Below, piece after piece: positions 1-5,548 of a DNA stretch of 7,002 bases; within the stretch, counting starts at the first letter, position 1; each line of letters opens with the position of its first letter. The notes beneath the pieces were generated by a model. The model worked only from the letters and a program-made list of their open reading frames with translations. It had not been told where the DNA came from and searched no databases. The DNA is from Oscillospiraceae bacterium. GTDB lineage: Bacteria > Bacillota > Clostridia > Saccharofermentanales > Saccharofermentanaceae. Made by a program: the position numbers and the translations under genes. The DNA lies in contig CADCQX010000360.1 of assembly GCA_902803695.1 (NCBI GenBank), forward strand, positions 1-7,002, in the 5' to 3' direction.

Positions 1-1
1 C

Positions 2-55
2 AAGGAAGGTGAAACCCTGATGAACGGTGATGCCAGCGGAAGAGTACAAAGATAA
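2..55 (+). CDS. C-terminal end of an unidentified gene (partial)
   Basis: The frame beginning at base 2 is open to a TAA at 53-55 and reads KEGETLMNGDASGRVQR. The other two forward frames hit stops within 20 bases. A terminator-like hairpin follows about 40 bp downstream, which fits this being the end of an upstream transcription unit. Seventeen residues are too few to assign a family, and I do not recognise them. The call rests on frame openness and context only, so it could also be noncoding. Confidence 0.4.
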   Translation, partial: KEGETLMNGDASGRVQR

Positions 56-94
56 GCGGTAAAAAGGTTATTAAGCCTTCTTCATTATAAACGG

Positions 95-143
95 AACAAA
101 GACGGCGATTTCGGTTAATACGTAATTGCCGTTTTTGTTGTAT
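95..143 (+). terminator. Rho-independent terminator of the upstream unit
   Basis: A 16-bp stem pairs 95-110 with 124-139 around a 13-nt loop (111-123). It includes two G-U pairs. The core is ACGGC/GCCGT, with an A-rich 5' arm and a T-rich 3' arm (GTTTTTGTTGTATT). The U-tract is partly built into the stem and interrupted by G, so efficiency may be moderate. It separates the gene ending at 55 from the promoter at 162-170. Confidence 0.65.
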
Positions 144-161
144 TCCAATATTTATTCTTAT

Positions 162-170
162 TGTTATAAT
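162..170 (+). promoter_or_regulatory. Extended -10 promoter of the ACT-MGL-HlyD-YggS operon
   Basis: TGTTATAAT is a perfect TGn extended -10 followed by consensus TATAAT (165-170). No good -35 is present: the hexamer 17 bp upstream, ATTCCA at 142-147, matches TTGACA at only three positions. That is typical of promoters relying on an extended -10. Transcription would begin near 177, leaving a leader of about 20 nt that contains the GGAGG at 184-188. This also argues against translation from the ATGs at 179 and 182, which would sit at the very 5' end of the mRNA. Confidence 0.7.
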
Positions 171-196
171 ATAGAAAAATGATGGAGGATTTGCTT

Positions 197-628
197 ATGT
201 GGGTAAAACAGATTAATGTTTTTCTGGAGAATCAGTCCGGAAGATTGGCAGAAGTAACAGATTCGCTTTCGAAGGCAAATATCGATATCAGAGCACTTTA
301 TATCGCCGATACGACAGATTTTGGAATATTAAGACTTATTGTCGATAAGCCGAGTGAAGCTTTGATCGTACTTCAAAAGGCAGGATTTACCGTAAGCCAG
401 ACATCTGTAATAGCTTTGGCAATACCTGATAAGCCGGGTACTCTTGATGAGGCTTTAGCCGTGCTTTCAGAGAACAACATTTCCATGGAATATCTTTACG
501 CTTTCGTAGGAAGAGCTTCATCTGATGCAGTTGTAGTTATCAGAGTTGACAATGCAGAGGAAGCTTTGAACCATTTCCATTCAAAGGGCATCAAGGTACT
601 GTCTCCTGAGGAGGTTTACGGTATCTGA
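197..628 (+). CDS. Tandem ACT-domain amino-acid-binding protein
   Basis: This 143-residue protein consists of two ACT domains in tandem, roughly residues 3-66 and 71-138. Each has the beta-alpha-beta start typical of the fold and a Gly-containing loop before helix 1 (ENQSGRLAEVTDSL at 11-24 and DKPGTLDEALAVL at 78-90). ACT domains bind amino acids, often at dimer interfaces, and regulate partner enzymes. No catalytic domain is present, so this is probably a stand-alone sensor or regulatory subunit; the ligand cannot be read from the sequence. The ATG at 197 is chosen because GGAGG (184-188) lies 8 nt upstream, whereas the ATG at 179 lies at the predicted transcription start with no Shine-Dalgarno. 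It is the first gene of the operon, and its TGA overlaps the next ATG by one base, suggesting translational coupling to the PLP enzyme. Free-standing ACT proteins of this type also occur next to phenylacetate-CoA ligase genes, but none is visible here. Confidence 0.88.
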   Translation: MWVKQINVFLENQSGRLAEVTDSLSKANIDIRALYIADTTDFGILRLIVDKPSEALIVLQKAGFTVSQTSVIALAIPDKPGTLDEALAVLSENNISMEYLYAFVGRASSDAVVVIRVDNAEEALNHFHSKGIKVLSPEEVYGI

Positions 629-1902
629 TGTTAAGTGATATTTATTCGACATATGGTGTCAGCAACAAAACAGCCGAATTAGCCGAGGAGGCAATGAAGG
701 CTGTTTTGCCTGTGTTTAAGGAAATTGAGGAGATCCGCGAATATAACCAGCTCAAAGTTCTTGCAGCCTATAGAGAACTCGGCTTCGCGGAAAGACACAT
801 GGGCCTTACAACAGGCTATGGATATGACGATATCGGAAGAGAAAAGATCGAGGAGATCTACGCAAAGATCTTCGGTGGTGAAGCAGCATATGTAAGAACC
901 CAGATCAGTTCCGGTACTCAGTCCATATCTGCTATCCTTTACGGTATCTTAAGGCCGGGAGATGAGCTTTTGGCAGCAACCGGACGTCCTTATGACACGC
1001 TTATGGAGACGATCGGCCTTGGCGAAGACGGTTATGATGCTTCGCTTTTGGCATACGGGACTACATATGATGAAGTCGATCTTCTTCCTGACGGAAGTCC
1101 TGATATTGAAGGGATTGTTTCCAAACTTAATTCAAAGACCAAGATGGTCCTTATTCAGAAGTCCAGAGGATATTCCACCAGAAGAGCTCTTATGAGTTAC
1201 GATATCAAGAGCATCGTGGATGCAGTAAGAAGATGGTCTTCCGAAAACGGCAAGGACATTGTTATCGCTGTTGATAATTGCTACGGAGAGTTTGTCGAGA
1301 AAACAGAACCGTGTGAATTGGGCGCTGATATCTGTGGCGGATCTCTCATCAAGAATCCGGGTGGCGGAATCTGCAGTACCGGCGGATATATCGTCGGCAG
1401 AAAGGATCTTGTAGAGAAAGTTGCCTGCAGGATCACAGCTCCGGGACTTGGAAGTCATGTAGGACCTACATTGGGATTTAACAGAATGATAGCCCAGGGC
1501 TTGTTCAGAGCTCCTGCTACCGTTGCTGAATGCCTTAAGGGTGCAGTTCTTGCTTCCAAGATGTTTGAACTTACGGGTTTTAAGACAAGCCCTTCAGCTA
1601 TAGAACCGCGTGGAGATATTGTTCAGACGATTGAATTTAATGATCCTGATAAGCTCGTTAAGTTCTGTCAGATGATCCAGACATGTTCGCCGGTTGATTC
1701 ATTTGCACTTCCTGAACCGTATGCTATGCCGGGTTACAGTGACGAAGTCGTCATGGCTGCGGGTACATTCGTTCAGGGAGCTACATCAGAACTTTCCTGT
1801 GACGGCCCTATGAGAGATCCTTATATCGGATATATGCAAGGTGGTCTTGTATATGAGCAGGCGAAGCTCGCAGTTATGTTAACGATAGATTCATGGGGGT
1901 AA
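628..1902 (+). CDS. Methionine gamma-lyase family PLP enzyme (YnbB/aluminum resistance type)
   Basis: This 424-residue cytoplasmic protein belongs to the fold-type I, PLP-dependent Met_gamma_lyase family, often annotated aluminum resistance protein and called YnbB in Bacillus; its length is normal. Visible landmarks are the phosphate-binding SSGTQSI at 94-100, VDNCYGEF at 215-222 with Asp216 likely contacting the PLP pyridine nitrogen, GGSLIKNPGGG at 237-247 with Lys242 as the expected Schiff-base lysine, and GLGSHVGPTLGFNR at 273-286. The family is presumed to carry out C-S lyase or related gamma/beta-elimination on sulfur amino acids, but its in vivo substrate is poorly established. The start ATG overlaps the preceding TGA by one base; GAGGAGG at 608-614 lies 13 nt upstream, a long spacing compatible with reinitiation. 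Coupling to an ACT protein suggests amino-acid control of this enzyme, which is inference. The motif usually reading GLAPTGGYI is GICSTGGYI here, a mild deviation. Confidence 0.92.
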   Translation: MLSDIYSTYGVSNKTAELAEEAMKAVLPVFKEIEEIREYNQLKVLAAYRELGFAERHMGLTTGYGYDDIGREKIEEIYAKIFGGEAAYVRTQISSGTQSISAILYGILRPGDELLAATGRPYDTLMETIGLGEDGYDASLLAYGTTYDEVDLLPDGSPDIEGIVSKLNSKTKMVLIQKSRGYSTRRALMSYDIKSIVDAVRRWSSENGKDIVIAVDNCYGEFVEKTEPCELGADICGGSLIKNPGGGICSTGGYIVGRKDLVEKVACRITAPGLGSHVGPTLGFNRMIAQGLFRAPATVAECLKGAVLASKMFELTGFKTSPSAIEPRGDIVQTIEFNDPDKLVKFCQMIQTCSPVDSFALPEPYAMPGYSDEVVMAAGTFVQGATSELSCDGPMRDPYIGYMQGGLVYEQAKLAVMLTIDSWG

Positions 1903-1908
1903 ATATTT

Positions 1909-3330
1909 GTGCGCTTCAATATTGGAAAAAAGAAAAACAAAGCCAAGGATAAAACAAAGGTTAAAGCTAAAGTAATCGATAAGGAAATGATCAAACAAAA
2001 TGTAAGCGAACCTGAACCTGAAAAGAAGCAGTCAGCTTACAAGCCTAATCGAAAAGCAAGAGCCGGAAAGAGAGCACTTCGTAGCAGCATATTTGCTGTC
2101 CTCGTTGCTGCGTTTTCTCTTGCTGTTCTTGTCTTTGTTATCTACCATCTCTATGACTATATTGCAGCAAAACCAAAGTTTGAATTTATATCAACAGGAC
2201 GTGTTGAGCATACCATTGGTGCAACTGCTCTGATCGTTCGTGATGAAACAGTTATTCCGTCTAAGTCAAAAGGTGAACTCGTAACGAAGGCAACAGAGGG
2301 CAGCCGTATTTCCAAATCACAGGAGATAGCAATGGTTGTTCCGTCAAACATGTCTTCGATCGTTACCAACTTGAGAAATACACAATCACAGGTTTCTGAA
2401 GTTCAGCAGGAACTTATCATGTCGGGAAAAGCTCCTGGAGCTCAGAAGGTTTACGATGACGTTGATGAAGATATCCTTCCTATCGTTGATCTTTTAAGAC
2501 AGGATGCCATGAACGGAAATCTGAGTAATACATCTTCTTATGAGTCATCTCTTGCGGTACTTGTCGATAAGAGAGAAAAGGAACTTGCTAAGATCGATTT
2601 CGAAGATGAGAGACTCAATCTTCTGAGAAATGATGCATCAAGTTATGAGAACCAGCTTTCAAAGAACGCAGCTATTATCAAGGCAGTAAATCCGGGAATC
2701 GTTTCTTATAAGCTTGACGGATGGGAGGAAGAACTCTCTTTCGATTTCCTTTTATCTGCAGATCCTTCCACGATCAAGGATTACATCAGCAGATCTACAG
2801 GTGCGATAACATCAGACCTTTCTGTTGAAGAAGATGAGAATGTAGTCAGGATTTCCCAGAACGAGGAACAGTATCTTGCTGTTATCTTAAGCGGAAAAGA
2901 CGTTAAGGTTGAAGAGTTTGCAGTAGATTCAAAACACAATATTAACATTGCATCTGAGGGTGTAACGATCGACAACTGTAAGGTGGTAAGATCTGTTCCG
3001 TGTGACGACGGACTTCTGGTTGTCTTCTCGACAAGCAGACATGTAGAAAGCCTTATCGGATTCAGATCTGTAAATATTGAGATCGTTATCAATTCAACAT
3101 CAGGACTTCGTGTTCAGACCACAAGTCTCGTAAAGCCTGATTACGAAAGAGGAGTAGCAACGATCTATATCAATGATGACGGATTTGCATCTGAAGTAGA
3201 TGTAATCATCAAAGACTATGACAGAGAATTTGCTATCATCGCACCGTTTGGTGATGCATCTGTTCCGAGCAGTAAAACGGTAATAATAACAAATCCTTCT
3301 GCAGTCAAACCGGGAGATAAAGTTGAGTAG
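1909..3330 (+). CDS. HlyD-like single-pass membrane protein
   Basis: This 473-residue protein has a Lys-rich cytoplasmic N-terminus (residues 1-57), one transmembrane helix at about 59-86 and a large extracytoplasmic part. Residues 93-145 resemble the first half of a HlyD/membrane-fusion barrel-sandwich (IVRDE...SKGEL..K..EGSRISKSQEIAMV). Residues 155-260 are helix-rich and probably coiled-coil. Residues 310-473 are beta-rich, ending in a hydrophobic/Gly pattern (TVIITNPSAVKPGDKV) like the closing strands of such adaptors. HlyD proteins normally bridge an inner-membrane transporter to export; no ABC, MFS or RND gene is in the window. Genes of this type recur beside yggS-sepF in Clostridia, so a division or envelope role is possible. 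GTG is taken as the start because GGGGG (1895-1899), overlapping the previous stop codon region, is 9 nt upstream; the next in-frame ATG is codon 27, deep in the basic tail. The gap from the preceding gene is 6 nt. Confidence 0.75.
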   Translation: MRFNIGKKKNKAKDKTKVKAKVIDKEMIKQNVSEPEPEKKQSAYKPNRKARAGKRALRSSIFAVLVAAFSLAVLVFVIYHLYDYIAAKPKFEFISTGRVEHTIGATALIVRDETVIPSKSKGELVTKATEGSRISKSQEIAMVVPSNMSSIVTNLRNTQSQVSEVQQELIMSGKAPGAQKVYDDVDEDILPIVDLLRQDAMNGNLSNTSSYESSLAVLVDKREKELAKIDFEDERLNLLRNDASSYENQLSKNAAIIKAVNPGIVSYKLDGWEEELSFDFLLSADPSTIKDYISRSTGAITSDLSVEEDENVVRISQNEEQYLAVILSGKDVKVEEFAVDSKHNINIASEGVTIDNCKVVRSVPCDDGLLVVFSTSRHVESLIGFRSVNIEIVINSTSGLRVQTTSLVKPDYERGVATIYINDDGFASEVDVIIKDYDREFAIIAPFGDASVPSSKTVIITNPSAVKPGDKVE

Positions 3331-4072
3331 TATGGAAAATATAGATGAATATGAATTAATTAATAAAATTAAAAATAACATTAATAATATAGAAGACCGC
3401 ATCAACGAGGCTTGTAAAAAAGCAGGAAGATCCAGAGATGAGATCACATTGATAGGTGTATCCAAGGTCTTTCCGGTTCAGTATGCCATGGCTGCTATTA
3501 AGGCAGGCTTGACTGATCTCGGTGAGAACAGAGTTCAGGAATTGGTTCCTAAATATGAGACTGTTAAGGAAGCAGGTCTTGATTGTAACTGGCATCTTAT
3601 CGGTTCACTTCAGAAGAATAAGGTGAAGTATATCATCGGTAAGCCGAAGCTTATCCATTCGGTAGATTCAGTTGATCTTGCCAAAGAGATCAATAAGAGA
3701 TCTGCTGCGAATAACATTGTTACAAATATCCTGTTAGAGACTAATGTGTCGGGTGAAGAGAGTAAACACGGCTTTTCTCCGAGCGAGATCAAAGAGGCTC
3801 TTTCAGAGATCGATTCAATGGAGAATGTTAAGGTGAACGGTCTCATGACTATGGCTCCAATCCAGCAATATGACGGACAGGCCAGGGAAGTGTTCGCGAA
3901 TACCAAGAAACTCTTCGATGAATTGAAGGGCGAAGTTAAGGATGAAAAGGCCTGGAATATGCTGTCAATGGGAATGAGTCAGGACTTTGAATATGCGATC
4001 CTTGAGGGCAGTACATGCATAAGGATCGGAACGTCCATTTTCGGTGACAGAAGATATATAGATAGCCATTAA
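3323..4072 (+). CDS. yggS: YggS/YlmE-family PLP homeostasis protein
   Basis: This 249-residue protein has the alanine-racemase N-terminal TIM-barrel fold of the PLPBP/YggS/YlmE family. Hallmarks are VSKVF at 46-50 with Lys48 as the PLP lysine, GENRVQE at 67-73, WHLIGSLQKNK at 90-100, the SMGMSQDFEYAI block at 215-226 and IRIGTSIFG at 233-241, where phosphate-binding residues lie. Members bind PLP, have no proven racemase activity, and help buffer PLP and amino-acid pools. In Gram-positives the gene commonly sits directly upstream of sepF, as here. The start is probably TTG at 3323, because GGGAG (3312-3316) lies 6 nt before it; the ATG at 3332 would give a 15-nt spacing and a protein three residues shorter. 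With TTG the gene overlaps the HlyD-like gene by 8 nt, implying translational coupling. It closes the operon; no U-tract terminator follows, so read-through into sepF is possible. Confidence 0.95.
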   Translation: MSSMENIDEYELINKIKNNINNIEDRINEACKKAGRSRDEITLIGVSKVFPVQYAMAAIKAGLTDLGENRVQELVPKYETVKEAGLDCNWHLIGSLQKNKVKYIIGKPKLIHSVDSVDLAKEINKRSAANNIVTNILLETNVSGEESKHGFSPSEIKEALSEIDSMENVKVNGLMTMAPIQQYDGQAREVFANTKKLFDELKGEVKDEKAWNMLSMGMSQDFEYAILEGSTCIRIGTSIFGDRRYIDSH

Positions 4073-4090
4073 TGTTACACGCGTGTAACA
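4073..4090. promoter_or_regulatory. Perfect 18-bp palindrome, candidate operator
   Basis: TGTTACACGCGTGTAACA begins at the base after the yggS stop codon and is a perfect inverted repeat with no spacer. It is not followed by a T-run, so it does not look like an intrinsic terminator. A spacerless even palindrome with central CG resembles the sites of dimeric helix-turn-helix regulators such as the LacI family, but I cannot assign a regulator. It lies about 146 bp upstream of the sepF start codon. Confidence 0.45.
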
Positions 4091-4220
4091 AACAAGCCTA
4101 ATAGAGCCTATTAAATGGCAATTTTATTACAGTTGCCCAAATCTTATAGATTTTTGAGAAGACCATTAGTACAATTCAACCATAGTTAAAAAACGCCCGG
4201 GTGGTGGGCATCAAAAAAAC
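4091..4220 (+). promoter_or_regulatory. sepF upstream region with possible weak promoter and GC-rich hairpin
   Basis: There is no convincing ORF here. TACAAT at 4170-4175 is a 5/6 match to a -10 box but has no good -35 at 16-18 bp. TTGAGA at 4154-4159 is -35-like but wrongly spaced for it. GCCC/GGGC (4195-4198 with 4206-4209, loop GGGTGGT) forms a short GC-rich hairpin flanked by A-runs, only 11 nt before the AGGAGG of sepF. It could affect mRNA stability or initiation. Because yggS lacks a clear terminator, sepF may be expressed both by read-through and from a local promoter. Confidence 0.3.
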
Positions 4221-4235
4221 AGGAGGAATTGTAAA

Positions 4236-4724
4236 ATGGCAGGCATGATGGAGAGATTCAAGAATTTCTTGACAGGCGGAGAGTACGAAGAAGATTACAC
4301 AGAGTATGATGACGAGATGGGTCTTTATGAAGAGCAGGATAGCGTAGAGGATTCATCCATGTGGACAAACAATTCATACGAGGAGCAGACAGTTATTTCT
4401 GAGCCTGCACCTGCAGTAACTACTCCGGTATATCAGCAGCCGGCAACTACTGTTGTAATGCTCAGCCCTTATGATATCAGAACAAGCCAGATCGTTTGTG
4501 ATCACATCCGTGAAGGTCATATCGTAATCTGTAACCTCACAGCAAGCTCTAACAACCAGCGTGTTGTTGACTACATCAGCGGTGGTGTTTATGCTTTCGA
4601 TGGTAAGATCGAGCCAACAGCTGTTAAGACAACATTCGTTTGCACACCTAAGAATGTTAACTTGATCGTTGATGCTAATGAAGCTTCTGAGTCCATTTCC
4701 GGTACAAAGGTTTCAGCTCTCTGA
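4236..4724 (+). CDS. sepF: Cell division protein SepF
   Basis: This 162-residue protein is a normal-length SepF (B. subtilis YlmF is about 150 residues). It has the three expected parts. The N-terminal amphipathic helix (MAGMMERFKNFLTGG, 1-15) is the membrane anchor. An acidic, Tyr-rich disordered linker spans about 16-70. The globular SepF domain spans about 73-146, with SPYDIRTSQIVCDHIREGHIV-type helix/strand order, NNQRVVDYISGGVYAFDG at 106-123 and TFVCTPKNV at 133-141. SepF polymerises into arcs or rings, binds the FtsZ C-terminus and tethers FtsZ to the membrane at the septum. AGGAGG at 4221-4226 with a 9-nt spacing gives a strong RBS. Codon choice looks more biased towards common codons than in neighbouring genes, consistent with high expression (visual impression, not computed). 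It follows yggS, the usual neighbour, but ylmG, ylmH and divIVA do not follow it. Confidence 0.95.
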   Translation: MAGMMERFKNFLTGGEYEEDYTEYDDEMGLYEEQDSVEDSSMWTNNSYEEQTVISEPAPAVTTPVYQQPATTVVMLSPYDIRTSQIVCDHIREGHIVICNLTASSNNQRVVDYISGGVYAFDGKIEPTAVKTTFVCTPKNVNLIVDANEASESISGTKVSAL

Positions 4725-4746
4725 TATTTAAACAAATGATAAATTT

Positions 4747-4779
4747 TATCCCGAACCTTAGTGTTCGGGATATTTTTTT
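4747..4779 (+). terminator. Strong Rho-independent terminator after sepF
   Basis: A perfect 10-bp stem TATCCCGAAC/GTTCGGGATA pairs 4747-4756 with 4763-4772 around a 6-nt loop and is followed by seven Ts (4773-4779). It ends the sepF transcript 23 bp after its stop codon. Confidence 0.95.
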
Positions 4780-4793
4780 GCATTGTTTTCGAA

Positions 4794-4799
4794 TATAAT
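4794..4799 (+). promoter_or_regulatory. -10 box of the DUF47/PhoU-like gene
   Basis: A consensus TATAAT lies just after the sepF terminator. No good -35 is seen, since the expected position falls in the terminator stem end and U-tract, and there is no TGn extension. A start near 4806 would leave a leader of about 20 nt with GGGAGGG (4814-4820). The preceding terminator means the gene needs its own promoter, which supports the call. Confidence 0.5.
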
Positions 4800-4826
4800 T
4801 ATTATGTTGATCAGGGAGGGAACTCT

Positions 4827-5453
4827 ATGGATACCAAGGTAAAGAATCTAATTGCGGGTGCTTTTTCATCTGTTGCTGATATTACAGCTAAGGAAGCATC
4901 AGTTATAAATGAGATGATCGATTTTGTTCAGGATGTCGATTCGATAGCGAAGAAGGTCAACTCTTTGGAGTCTGACGCTGATATTCTCGTTCATACCACT
5001 TCTTTGCAGCTTAAGGAAATGGGCGTCCAGGTTGATGATGAATCCCAGAAGTATTATAAGATTCTCTCACTTATCGAAGAGTGTACAGATGTTATCGAAG
5101 ATCTGGCTATAGCGTATAACTCGTTTAATGTTACTTCGCTTCGTGAAGATTATATCCCTATGCTGGTAGCAGTTGAGCAGGCTGCTCATTCTTTGACTTT
5201 ACTTGCATCATCAATGAAGAGAACTAGTAAGCTCGGTCCTATCCAGCTGGCTATCATCGATCTTAATCATTCCCGTGACGAAGGCGTAAGGATGTATTCT
5301 GAAGCGATGAAGAATCTTTTTACATATGAGAAAGATCCTATAACGATAATCAGATGGAAAGAGATATATTCCTTAACAAGAGATGTGTTTGTTGCGTATG
5401 AGGATGTAGCGGATGCTTGTGAGGAGTACATTGTCAGATATCAAGTTAAATAA
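4827..5453 (+). CDS. DUF47 family (PhoU-like) protein
   Basis: This 208-residue, almost entirely alpha-helical protein matches the DUF47/PhoU_div family in length and pattern. Its N-terminal half has LESDADILVH (47-56) and IEECTDVIEDLA (83-94). Its C-terminal half has the repeat-like LNHSRDEGVRMYSEAMKNLF (146-165) and DVFVAYEDVADACEEYIV (186-203). E/DxxxD clusters such as Glu48-Asp52, Glu84-Asp88 and Glu192-Asp196 resemble the metal-binding motifs of PhoU bundles. Family members are usually paired with a Pit-type phosphate transporter and thought to modulate it; no pit gene is next to this one, so the partner is unknown. ATG at 4827 is chosen because GGGAGGG (4814-4820) sits 6 nt upstream. 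A longer open frame back to 4761 starts inside the sepF terminator and is not credible. The gene is monocistronic, bounded by terminators on both sides. Confidence 0.8.
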   Translation: MDTKVKNLIAGAFSSVADITAKEASVINEMIDFVQDVDSIAKKVNSLESDADILVHTTSLQLKEMGVQVDDESQKYYKILSLIEECTDVIEDLAIAYNSFNVTSLREDYIPMLVAVEQAAHSLTLLASSMKRTSKLGPIQLAIIDLNHSRDEGVRMYSEAMKNLFTYEKDPITIIRWKEIYSLTRDVFVAYEDVADACEEYIVRYQVK

Positions 5454-5469
5454 TTTATGATCCTAATAT

Positions 5470-5505
5470 CGGAAATCGTTCGTCGAACGGTTTCCGTTTT
5501 TTTTT
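5470..5505 (+). terminator. Rho-independent terminator after the DUF47 gene
   Basis: An 11-bp stem (CGGAAATCGTT with AACGGTTTCCG, including one G-U pair) pairs 5470-5480 with 5486-5496 around a 5-nt loop and is followed by nine Ts (5497-5505). It lies 16 bp after the stop codon. Confidence 0.95.
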
Positions 5506-5509
5506 GCTA

Positions 5510-5518
5510 TGGTAGAAT
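5510..5518 (+). promoter_or_regulatory. Extended -10 promoter of the amidase gene
   Basis: TGGTAGAAT is a TGn extended -10 with TAGAAT (5513-5518), starting 4 bp after the U-tract of the preceding terminator. The -35 position falls in the terminator arm and T-run, so no separate -35 is recognisable. The predicted start near 5525 gives a leader of about 24 nt. Confidence 0.6.
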
Positions 5519-5548
5519 ATCTATTAGAAAAACCAAGAGGATCATTAT

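Noticed and set aside
179..196. Longer start of the ACT gene at ATG 179
   Set aside because: It lies at the predicted transcription start, has no Shine-Dalgarno, and would precede the GGAGG that serves the ATG at 197.
1132..1458. Minus-strand open frames inside the lyase, HlyD-like, yggS and amidase genes
   Set aside because: All lie antisense to confidently identified genes, lack ribosome binding sites and show no recognisable protein features.
4116..4137. GGCAA/TTGCC inverted repeat in the sepF upstream gap
   Set aside because: A five-base stem with an 11-nt loop and no flanking signal is not distinguishable from chance.
4199..4226. Possible two-tier G-quadruplex (GGGTGGTGGG plus AGGAGG) at the sepF RBS
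   Set aside because: Only three close G-tracts are present and the fourth is more than 10 nt away; the simple hairpin is the more likely structure.
4761..4826. Longer N-terminus of the DUF47 gene, giving a hydrophobic leader
   Set aside because: It would start at a GTG inside the sepF terminator loop and run through the U-tract and -10 box; GGGAGGG and ATG 4827 give a standard start and family-typical length.
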